The notes under the pieces: generated by a model
Seen by the model: only the letters and a program-made list of their open reading frames with translations
What the model was told of the DNA's origin: nothing
The model's database searches: none
In this document: one piece after another, positions 20,175-29,679 of the stretch
Position numbering within the stretch: position 1 is the first letter of the stretch
How the letters are laid out: the number at the start of each line of letters is the position of its first letter
Program-made: the position numbers and the translations under genes
Source of the DNA: Rhizophagus sp. LPA8_4_AMF
Lineage: Eukaryota; Glomeromycota; Glomeromycetes; Glomerales; Glomeraceae
Reading direction: 5' to 3'
NCBI GenBank assembly: GCA_021464525.1
Contig: JADRCO010000295.1
Location: 1-38,833 of the forward strand
DNA length: 38,833 nucleotides

Positions 20175-23100
20175 AAATTAATATTCCACTCATTCTAATC
20201 GCCTTATGTACAGTATACCTTTCCGAGTTGTATATACACACCACTACAACCAAAATAATTACTACAATCATCAAATATGGTAACTCGGCGATGATTGAAA
20301 TCGTTGAATTCGGCAAAAAAAAAAATTTCTTTAATCTTTCGATAAATCTTGCGCTGCGCGGTAAATTCAGAAAACTCAAACATGGTCACGTGATACCAAT
20401 TATTTATATATCTTATTTATATTAAATTTTATGCAAACTAAGGCTGTAAAAATATAATGTATAATCAAAAGAAAGAAAAACAAATACACGGGTGTGCATA
20501 TCAATAAATTTTTGGTAATATTGTAATATTCGAAAACCAATAAAAACTTTTTTTTATACCGACGATCATAATTTTTCAGTATTTATATATATGTATATTT
20601 TTTTTTTATATTCCTTCTCACATTCTAAGAATTATAAACACAATATAAAATTTTTACATAAAAAAAAAAAATAATGGTAGTAATAATAAGTTAAGTAAAA
20701 TTCTATGATTATATGATTATATTCGGATTTCTTATCAAAGATAGTATCAATTATAAATTGAACTTTCTTGTTTCAAAACAAACAGTTACACAGAACATAA
20801 ATAAAAAAAAAAGTAAAAGATAAAAATAATTCATTTAGTAATGAAGAATATTAAATAAATAAGATAAATAATTTATTAACTAAATCCCTTACAATAATTT
20901 CTTGTAAAATAAATTTTTTTCGCTGTTTTAATATACAATTTATATTTTATGTGAGTATATATGAATATATCACGCGATTTCACGAATAATATATTTTTGC
21001 TGTTAGGTATTTTTTTTTTTTGATAACACGAACGATTCTATTCGTTTTACTTGTTCTACAATGGTGGAACTTTATATTTCCATATAAGAATGTAATATAA
21101 TCGGCGTTCAGTTGCGATTAGTTGAAAGATTTTTTTTTTCTGGTTTGATTTTTTTTTTTATTTCATAGTGCATGTATTTTCGGGTTTCCCGAAAGTTTAC
21201 AATGCATAATGAATAAAAAAAAATATAATATAAATTAAATAAAAATAAATAAATGAATGAAAATGAATGAAGTAAGAATAAGACACATGAAACCTAATCA
21301 ACTTGATCAAAAAAAAATTTTTTTTTCGATTACCTAATAAATTATATGTGAATCGATTAGCCTTTTTTTAAATAAAAAATTCTTCACTTTAGTATTGTTG
21401 AAATTCTTTTAAAATGAAAATTTATTGGTTAATCTTTTTTTTTTGATCTATCAAATCAGGCAAACAAAAAAAAGCTGCAGGGTAGCGCAGCTTTTTTTTT
21501 GCTTCGCGTTGATTATTTTTAATTAACAAAAAAAATATATAGAAGATCCAATCTTTTTTTGTTCTCTTTGATCTTATAAATTTTCGGAAATAATTTACCT
21601 ATTTACATTTTTAAGAAGGAAAAAAGAATTTAAACAGGGTTAAAGTACTCTTCTTTTTTCATTTAATGTTTTGGTTCACAAAAAAAAAACAAACATCAAG
21701 AGGATTTAATTGGAGTATGAATAATAATAATAATAATAAATCTTACTCATCATGAAATAATGAACCTTAAATAGTTTAGGGAAATTATTGATAAAAAATT
21801 TACCTAATACAGAAGGATAGATTTAAAGATAAAGTAAATATTGCGGCAATTCGATTATATTATCCCGTATATTGTTCTTCTAAAACCTGAACTTCGAAAG
21901 ATAATACAATATATAAAGAGTTTACTATTTCGGAAAAGAGCATATTTTCTTTAATCCCTTTTAAGATGAATAAACGTTCGCATATTATATATGCGATTAA
22001 TTTTTTAGATCGGAGTAATAGATTGATTATCGGGAAATATAATACCGCAAATTTTCATACCGAAATATTATAAACATCGGAGAATCGGAATCATTTCATT
22101 AAGATCGACTATGGAGCGGATTACAAAATCCGAACGAAATATAATAAGGAACGTCGTTCAAATGAGGAAATAAATATTTATGCTTAATGTTAATTTATGA
22201 CTCAAAAAAAAAAATCTTTTAGTAATATCTGAAACAAATCGATACGTGTTTGTACAGTATGTGGCTTATATGGAAAGATGATGATGATCCCACAAACTCC
22301 TGAAATAATATGCAGTGTATAGTAATGTGGCTTAGATATTTTGCTCAAGTTGAACAGTTACAATATTTTTTTAGCGGGTAAGCCCGCTAGATTTAAAGTG
22401 TTAAAGGGAACAAGAATCTTATCCTTTTATATCAAACAAGGCAAGAAAAAAAAAGCACAGTAAAAAGGAATTTTTTTAATTTGCTGCGGAAAATCGCAGA
22501 TAATACGTTTTTAATACGTAAGATTAATAAAGTTTGAAAATTTCATAAGAATTCTTTTATTATAACTTTGTTTATTTCTAATTTGGGCTCGGAAATATCT
22601 AAACAAATATTATTTTTTTGAGGGCCTGAAAATTGAAACAAATAAACAAAAAAAAAACAACAATAATAAAAATAATGATAAAATAAAAAATAAATTGTGA
22701 CAAGTTTAATTAACATTCTAGCGAGTCAATGTTAAGGAGACAATTTTTTAGGATAAATAAAGAGAACTTTTTTTTTTTTTTAGAATGGCATAACTGTATG
22801 TGTAATAATTATTTTTAGGCGGATAAACTCGCATTGTTTCTCACTTGACTGTTTTTAGTTAAATTTTGTTTGTAAAAAAATAATAATAATAATTTAATAA
22901 TTTGTCCGCACCCAATTTTTTGCACAAACGTTTGTACTACTATTCTTTATAATCGATTGGTTTCTAGAAGAATTCTAGAATAAGCATGCTAGAAATTTTC
23001 ATAACCTTATATAGTAAGATTGTTATTTGTAATTTCTTGGACGGGGAACCCGCTGCAATATTTTTATTTGTGGTACATAATTTTTTATGAAAATCGGAAA

Positions 23101-25897
23101 AATAAATGTAGATTACGAAAAAGTTATTTTTAAAGACTGATCATGTGGATATCACATACGCATTATTTTGCATGATTCTAGAAAGCAAATCATTACCTAT
23201 AAATAATTTTTTTTTTTTATTTGTAATGTTACAGGATTGATGATATTGTGCACTATTGATGCATTAATGCAGTATTATTAATGCTTCTATGTAATCGGCA
23301 AGGGTCTTCTTTAATGCATATTCATGTGTGAGATTGTGGTTTCAAAGCAATAATTTACATTCGTATGACGATCATTGAATTATTAATTACTAAATATAGC
23401 ACACTTTTTTATGTTCATATTGTAGAATTATACACTATCATGTTTCGATATATGTATTTTGAATACTTGCTGAATATACTGTATTTAAAACAAAAATTTC
23501 ATAGTAACCGGATTCTTCAAGAATTAAATTATTTAATATAAAACCCGATAAAAATGTATCTTTCGTCTAAAAAAACCACAACCACATACGTGTATATTCG
23601 TTATATAATATTTCAAAAAAATAAATGAAACTATGAAACTATCTGAAATTTTTTTTAATCTGATTTTTTAAATGACGAATCTTTTAATTTCTACAACTGA
23701 AAATATTCGTAGATAACAATGAGAAATTTACAGAATTTATTGTTCATAAAATGTTCTTGGGATTTTCTTATTAAGCTGCAAGAAAAAGATATTCACATCC
23801 TGCTTGGCACATCCTTGGCGCTGAAAGTTATCACTGACTCAGGGCTATTTTTTTTAATGTGTTTCCTTGTAATACTTACTGTAAGAAGATCCCTGGCCTT
23901 GAATAATATTATGCAATCATATTTAAATATTTTACTATAAAAAGAATGGATATTCCAGTTACGGGCGTACCAGAAATACGTAATTTTTGAGCTAAAGAAG
24001 TGATAGGTTCTTTTTAACCTTTAAACGCAATTTTGAATTTTGTTCTTGCACCTTGTAAAACTTTGCCCAAATATTTATGTTTTATCCCGTGAAATCTGTT
24101 GCATGAGCGGCAGATTCTAAGCAAGAGGTTATAATATAATTCATGGATAAATATATGGAACAGTATTTTAAAGGTGCTTTACTTTTGCAATAATTTATGT
24201 ATAAACATCATATTAAAGTCAAATTATCAAAATTAATTTTTTCCAAAAAAAGATGAAACATTTCAAAGTATTGCAAACTCCTGCGTTTGGGATAAAGCTC
24301 TTTTAAATTCTAGTTATATCAATAAAGTGAAACATAAAAAGAAAATTCCATTCTTATCAATTGTTTTATGAATTTAAGTTAATTAATCAACGTGTGATAA
24401 TCCGAATCGGGTAAAACATCTAAGTAGGAATAAAAATTGCAATGATCACATGTTCTTCAAATAACAAATCTTTTTTACTTCACGTTTCAATTTTTTGACT
24501 GATTAATTGGCCGCTTAAATTGATTATCTCTAACTGATAATAATATCTCGAAATTCGCTCTTTTCCCTTGCGATTTGATGATCATTACTATTAAAGTTAT
24601 ATCACGAATCATATGAATTGTCAATATTTATATTTTCAATTTCGGGGAAAAACAGATTAACAAAGAATTTTATAATCAGCTGCCTAACCTGTTTACAAAC
24701 AAAAAAAAATTTGTTAAACGGTTGATTATAATCTTTTATTATGTTAATAATCCGTTATGTTTATTTGTGAATTATTTATTGATGCTAAAATAAGAAAAAA
24801 TTAAAAGCAATGAATTTAATAACCTATTGTTGTAAATTCTTGAAAACAAAGAATCTTGTTGATAATTTACATCTCATCAAACATATTGATTGAATTTATT
24901 TGAGTTTCGAAATAAATATGTTACTATATTTAATACATTTTTCTGCCATTATTTCACTACTATTTTAATAATGCTATGCAAATTATTCACAAATGAAATA
25001 ATATACTTAATTAAAACCGAAATTCGGTCAATATATTATTAAATATCGCAAAAATATTTTACTTTAAGAGAACATGTAATTATAAGTATAATTTTGATAT
25101 TTTCATACAAATCCCTCTGTATACAAGCAGGAGCTGCCCGCGCATTTGTTTATCACTTTTAGATTGTTCTATTATTATTACTTTCGGAAGGTATGCCATA
25201 TTTAGTATCATATGAGACATAAATTTTTAATTAAATTAGTGTATCAATAATATGGCATATTATAATAATTACTCAATTTCAAATTCACAAATGTTTCACT
25301 TAATAACAAACTATGAATGACTATGAATGACATATTAAACGAATACTAAATACTTCACATTAAAAAAAATGTTATAATTCGAAAAAGAATTATAATTCAA
25401 AAAATTATTTGAAAATTACTTGTAATAAATTATGAAAAATCGAAGTCCAGTCGTATCACGAAATAAGGGGTGACAAATATGATTTCTCTCCAAAGTTCTC
25501 AGATTATGAAAAATGAGCGTGCCGCGGGTGGCAAATTGGGTAATGGAAATTTTATGGAGATGTTGAGGCTTGGGAAGATCTATTCGTCACACGTTATTTG
25601 ACACCTAGTTAAATGCCATAATGCCGGATATAATCACGTGAAATACCGACCGATTTCTCAGTTAGGGCATGGCCGGCCAGAGTTATGCTATAGTGCCGAC
25701 CAGAATTAACTCTGAATTTTAATGTTTTCAAATCAATTCCGGATTTTTCATCAGTTTAATCCGGTCCTATTACCCATTCAAAGGGCATTTCCAAGTTTAC
25801 CGTAATCATACAGTAGAGACCCCCTCACAAGCTTTCTCGGATTGGTCATTCTAAAAGTGTCAGCTTTACGGTCTTGGTGTGGAGGCGGAGGAACCAA
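20175..25897. other. 5.7-kb gene-poor A/T-rich region
   Basis: No gene that I can support. Homopolymer A and T runs are very frequent. An (AAT)7-type microsatellite lies at 21721-21740. Small hairpins are at 21466-21499, 22373-22390 (AGCGGG..CCCGCT) and 25192-25259 (11-bp arms TATGCCATATT / AATATGGCATA, 46 bp apart). A 73-codon ATG frame at 23719-23940 has a hydrophobic middle but no known motif. The stretch 25500-25860 is less A/T-rich, contains GGCCGGCC and CACGTG, and resembles the repeat fragments near 6640, 12010 and 14293; it may be a transposon relic. Confidence 0.45.
21466..21499. repeat. Perfect 13-bp hairpin with A/T-run ends
   Basis: Left arm AAAAAAAAGCTGC (21466-21478) and right arm GCAGCTTTTTTTT (21487-21499) around an 8-base loop, AGGGTAGC. 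In RNA of plus sense it would be a stem followed by a U run. No RNA gene is recognised upstream, so its role is unknown. Confidence 0.5.
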
Positions 25898-26165
25898 CCC
25901 TATGAAAAAAATTTCATTAAAATATACTAAAAATATACTTAAATTTTAAATATATTTAAAATATGCTTATAATACACTTAAAAATTTAAAATATACTTAA
26001 AAATTGCAATTTTAAGTTTATTTTAAGTGTAAATTTTTATATTTAAAATATATTTTAAATTGCAATTTTAAGTATAATTTAAGTACATTTTGTAATTTTA
26101 AGTATGGTTTAAGTATATTTTAAAGTATATAAGTACATTTTAAGTACATACTTTTTTTTATAGGG
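25898..26165. mobile_element. Fold-back MITE with CCCTAT(A/G)AAAAAA ends and TATACTT repeats
   Basis: The left end CCCTATGAAAAAAA and right end TTTTTTTATAGGG are inverted copies. The inside consists of many copies of AAAATATACTTAAA-like words, mostly in this orientation on the left half and inverted (TTTAAGTATATTTT) on the right half, so the whole 268 bp can fold back on itself. CAA flanks both sides, a candidate 3-bp target-site duplication. The element at 4926-5192 has the same ends and also a 3-bp duplication but a different interior, which suggests one mobilising enzyme acting on different cargo. No coding capacity. Confidence 0.7.
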
Positions 26166-26169
26166 CAAC

Positions 26170-26755
26170 AATGGAAGTCTTTCCAGTTTTTTTGTGCAGT
26201 AATGTCAAGCCAACACAGGAATCGTTAGAAGGACTCATGGCAATACTCCATCAGCTTACTTTCGATCGAAGCCACGAAATCATATTCATACCTGTTTGCT
26301 GGAGCAAACAATTTCAAAGAAAAGTTTGAGATCTTCCCCAAATGGGCATGGACCTCTCGATTTCACGATTGGCTTACGCCAAACAGCAAAAATGGTTGGA
26401 GTCACGGAGGTAAAAAAAGATAATTTTGTGAAAAGTGTTGCTCAATGCGCAGTCCAGCTCGAGTCATCCTTATCAAATCATAAGCACAAGGCCAATGAAA
26501 TGGAGGAGGATCAGACGTTCAGAAGAATTTTTGGAATAGTCTGATGCCGAAAAATTCTATTTCATGGAATGTACGATGGATGATCAAGATAGGCCAAGCT
26601 TCAAACTATCGCAACCGGTGGTCATTGTATATAACAATGTGAATATGGAAAACATGGTTAGAGAAGTTCTCAGTCACATTGTTTGGTTGTTGAAAGAAGC
26701 ACAGAAGCTGGATTCAGATTCTCGAAGTGAAGAAAGGGGTAATATAAAAGCATAG
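26170..26755 (+). pseudogene. Broken PD-(D/E)xK nuclease-like gene fragment
   Basis: The middle part (26296-26544) contains GPLDF followed 16 residues later by GVTEVKK and then a helix AQCAVQLES. This D...ExK arrangement (D codon at 26359, E at 26407, K at 26413) is the core of PD-(D/E)xK nuclease-fold domains, a fold used by many effector and selfish-element proteins. The frame is lost by one base near 26540; the continuation (DAEKFYFMECTMDD, 26543 onward) resumes in another frame and runs to 26755. Upstream, 26170-26290 is open in a third frame (EVFPVFLCSNVKPTQ...) and could be the earlier part. No start codon in frame was found. The fragment follows directly on the MITE that ends at 26165. 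Family assignment is from the motif only; the restriction-nuclease-like reading is probable, not proven. Confidence 0.6.
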
Positions 26756-26978
26756 AAAATTGGGCAATCTTACGGAAAAATCAGATACAGTAGACCAACC
26801 GTAGGAAAGGATAGGCAGTAGGTCTTATGATAGGATTCAGCAAACAATATTCGCCCTAATCATGTATTACGGGCAAAGTCCTGAACATTTGGATTTATTT
26901 ACTCATACTCGTTCATTTCATTTCACTTCTATTACCTGTGTAATGGGATGCGTCCCAAATCATTGTATTTATCTGTAT
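26756..26978. other. Short spacer
   Basis: No feature recognised between the nuclease-like fragment and the next MITE. Confidence 0.4.
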
Positions 26979-26980
26979 TA

Positions 26981-27185
26981 CAGCTGATTTCAAAAAGGTC
27001 AGGACTCAGGACACTTAGCAAATTTTAAAGAACTCGGAAATATTTGGTAAAGCTTGATATAAAATAAAAATTAAACGCTAAATTTGGAATACTGTTCTGA
27101 GAATAGTGGTATAATTTTATCTTATTTTGAGCTTTACCAAGTTTTTAAAATTTGCTAAGTGTCCTGACCTTTTTGAAATCAGCTG
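26981..27185. mobile_element. Tc1/mariner-type MITE, 205 bp
   Basis: The left end CAGCTGATTTCAAAAAGGTC and the right end, inverted, are the same sequence. The arms extend about 75 bp each, through GGACACTTAGCAAATTTTAAA and the GGTAAAGCT segment. TA lies directly outside both ends (26979-26980 and 27186-27187), as expected for insertion at a TA. The left arm carries a 7-bp tandem duplication (TCAGGAC twice) that the right arm lacks. No transposase is present. It sits between two broken genes. Confidence 0.78.
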
Positions 27186-27386
27186 TAATAAAAATTTCTT
27201 GGCAATATTTCAACCGGGGCCCCTGGCTGAAATTCATCATGTGAAATAAATCAGTTAAGGTATAAAATTTTATGCGATCAAACACACGAAAACACGCACA
27301 CTTAAAAATTAAAGTAAAGCATCTTTATTATATTTTTGCATGATAAAGGAGCTGGCTGCTTTTGAAAAAAATGGTATAAAATATTA

Positions 27387-28407
27387 ATGGCGAAATTATC
27401 TTTAGATATTGCTAAAGAATTAGCGTGTAATAGAGAAGGTGAATGCCTTTCCGAAAAATATGTCAATAGCAAGGCTCCAATGCTTTGGAAATGTGCTAAA
27501 GATCATTTATGGTCCGCAACCCTCAACTGTGTGAAAAATAGCAAAACATGGTGCCCGTGGTGTGCAGTTGAAAATCGTCATACCCGAACGATTGAAGATA
27601 TGAAGGAGTTTGCAGAGAAAAAAGGGGTTTTTGCCTTGCAAGTGAGTATATTAATAGACGGAATCCTCTTGAATGGCAGTGTAAAAATGGCCATAAATGG
27701 GAGGCTTCAGCAAAGGATGTTCTTGAAGAAATTTGATGTCGATCAAAGGTGCCGTACACTAACCAGAAAACATGTTATATAAGACAAAAATATATCTCAG
27801 TCCGTAAACTACGAAATATTATAGAATTTGCAAAAAATATTGCACAAGAGTGGGGTGGTAAATGTCTTTTAATAGAATATGTTAATTTGACTACTCCAAT
27901 GCTTTGGAAATGTGGCAAAAGTCATGAATGGTCTACAACCCTTTATCGAATAAAAAATATGGGAAGATGGTGTTCACAATGTGTTGGTAATTTTCCTTGT
28001 GGTCTTTCAGAAGTCAAGGAAATTGCTCACAGTAGAGGTGGTATGTGCCTTTCTACAGAATATATAAACTCTGTGTTCCAATGCAATGGATGTGTAACAA
28101 AGGTCATAAATGGTTCGCCAGTTTTAATGGTATAAGCATGCCAAAACATGTCATAACTAACATTTTTGGCCCACCTTCCAGCGTCCGCCGACCAGATTTC
28201 CTGAACATCCTCAAGGACTAAAATTCTATCCACAGTATGAATTTGCTATAGAGGTACAGGGAAAACAACATGAGTACATGTAAAACACTTTCATAAAGAT
28301 CTGGAAGAATTTGAAAAGCAGTTGACGCGTGATCAGATCAAAAAGGAACTCTGTGAAAAGAATGGGATTGCTCTAGATAAGGTATTCTTGGTATTATGAG
28401 GATCTTA
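27387..28407 (+). pseudogene. Broken gene with zinc-ribbon repeats and an endonuclease-like tail
   Basis: Four repeats of about 60 residues can be seen, each with G(K/E)CLS..Y(V/I)N....PM(L/Q)W(K/M)C..(G/D)H.W.A(T/S)...(I/V)K....WC..C. They lie near 27399-27560, 27590-27735, 27815-27990 and 28010-28150. The paired W(K)C..H and C..C elements fit a treble-clef or zinc-ribbon type fold. After the repeats come RRPDFL and then GLKFYPQYEFAIEVQGKQHE (about 28150-28270), followed by a helical tail (FHKDLEEFEKQLTRDQIKKELC, to about 28400). The FAIEVQGKQHE motif (E-x-Q-x-K in a beta strand) fits a Vsr-like or PD-(D/E)xK nuclease core. At least four frame breaks (near 27620, 27738, 28080 and 28190) and a TAA after QHEYM at 28279 inactivate it. 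Genes of this architecture are known to me from this fungal lineage and from some large DNA viruses and bacteria; the exact family is not asserted. Confidence 0.7.
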
Positions 28408-29532
28408 TGTATTCATTCCAAATCAATTGGATATGCTTTTGAGATTTCAACTTATTTTTCGGCTATAATTCTATTCATCCAGAATTACGCAAAAAGCATC
28501 GTATACATGTTAAAATAACAACGCGATTATACATTATCCCAACACTAACTCTATGATCCGGTTTCATTTGCCCTAATAACCGATATTATAGACAAAAAAA
28601 CGTTCGTCAGTTATACGAGATATGCAATGTCAGAAAATAAATCAACAGTTCAAAGCATTAACTTTAGTAAAGTCCCGACCGAAAATTTATGCTGTTTGCG
28701 TTCCGTAATAGTAGGGTCCACAGAAATCTGTACAAAAAAAAATAAATTGTTTGCAAGCTCTGGCTCGCAATTGTATAACAGTTCCTTTGTCTCACAACCA
28801 TTGGTCCCATGTTACACCAAATTCTTTTTATAAATAGCCTGATTTTTCCGAGTACAATCTCCCGATATTTTATTGTAAATTTGGTAATGTATAACGTTTT
28901 TTAAAAAGAATGACCTTAGTTCACCATAAAGTTTAAAGCGCAAATGAGGGTCAGGACTAGGAATTTGTCCCATTTTGAAGTTGTCCATTAGATTAAATAA
29001 TGATAATCTTTATCACCTTCATATAAATCCCTCATACCGATATAATAAAATATCATAGAAATAATTCTATCCCAAAATAACCCATTTGCCCCTAAACTAG
29101 CTTTCGCATGAATTTGGCACTACAAACCTTTCCCCGCAAGACAAATTTGTGTCCCCACAAATTCCTCCTTAAACTTCTTTAAAATTTCAAATTTTAATTC
29201 TTGTGTTAACATCTACCTGTGCAAATTCATCATTAATTATTATCAAGTTTGCGCACGAAAATTCCACCCATATCGTAGAATATATTTTTGTGCTTTACCA
29301 AACATTTTGGGGCTGATAAATTTTTTCGAACAGCGTCACTTATAGTGAACCTTAGTCGGAATTACGTAATTAACGAAGATAACCGATTCAGCGACCCACC
29401 TAAGTTTCACCAAGATAACCATTATACCACACAAAAACGCAACCCCTGATAAAATTTTTCTCAATCACCCTTCATCATCATCCTTCATCATTATATATCA
29501 ACCGGCTTTTGCCGATATAATATAAATACGAT
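28408..29532. other. Spacer upstream of the Crinkler gene
   Basis: No gene that I can support; the 68-codon ATG frame at 28627-28833 has no recognised motif. TATATATC near 29492 and TATAATATAAATAC near 29516-29529 are TATA-like and could belong to the promoter of the gene that follows. A small hairpin (CCGGCTTTTGCCG) lies between them. Confidence 0.35.
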
Positions 29533-29679
29533 ATGAATCAATCAAGCGGTTCATCTGAAATCGAGAAAATTTTCCCACCTGAAAAGTATACAAAATATAC
29601 AGAAAGTTCTTTATTTGATATTTACTGAAAGATTGATTTTTTTGACCCTTGTTTTTAACACACGTTTTCGCGTTTGCAG

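Noticed and set aside
20171-20425. Open frames on both strands right behind the Zn2Cys6 stop
   Set aside because: No ATG start on the plus strand at the frame start and no motif; probably 3' untranslated sequence.
23719-23940. 73-codon ATG frame with hydrophobic middle
   Set aside because: No homology recognised and no supporting context; A/T-rich DNA easily encodes such hydrophobic stretches.
28627-28833. 68-codon ATG frame
   Set aside because: No motif; lies in the decayed region before the Crinkler.
29533-29628. ATG frame as first exon of the Crinkler gene
   Set aside because: No GT in the frame gives a phase that fits the acceptor at 29679, and the frame ends in TGA before it.
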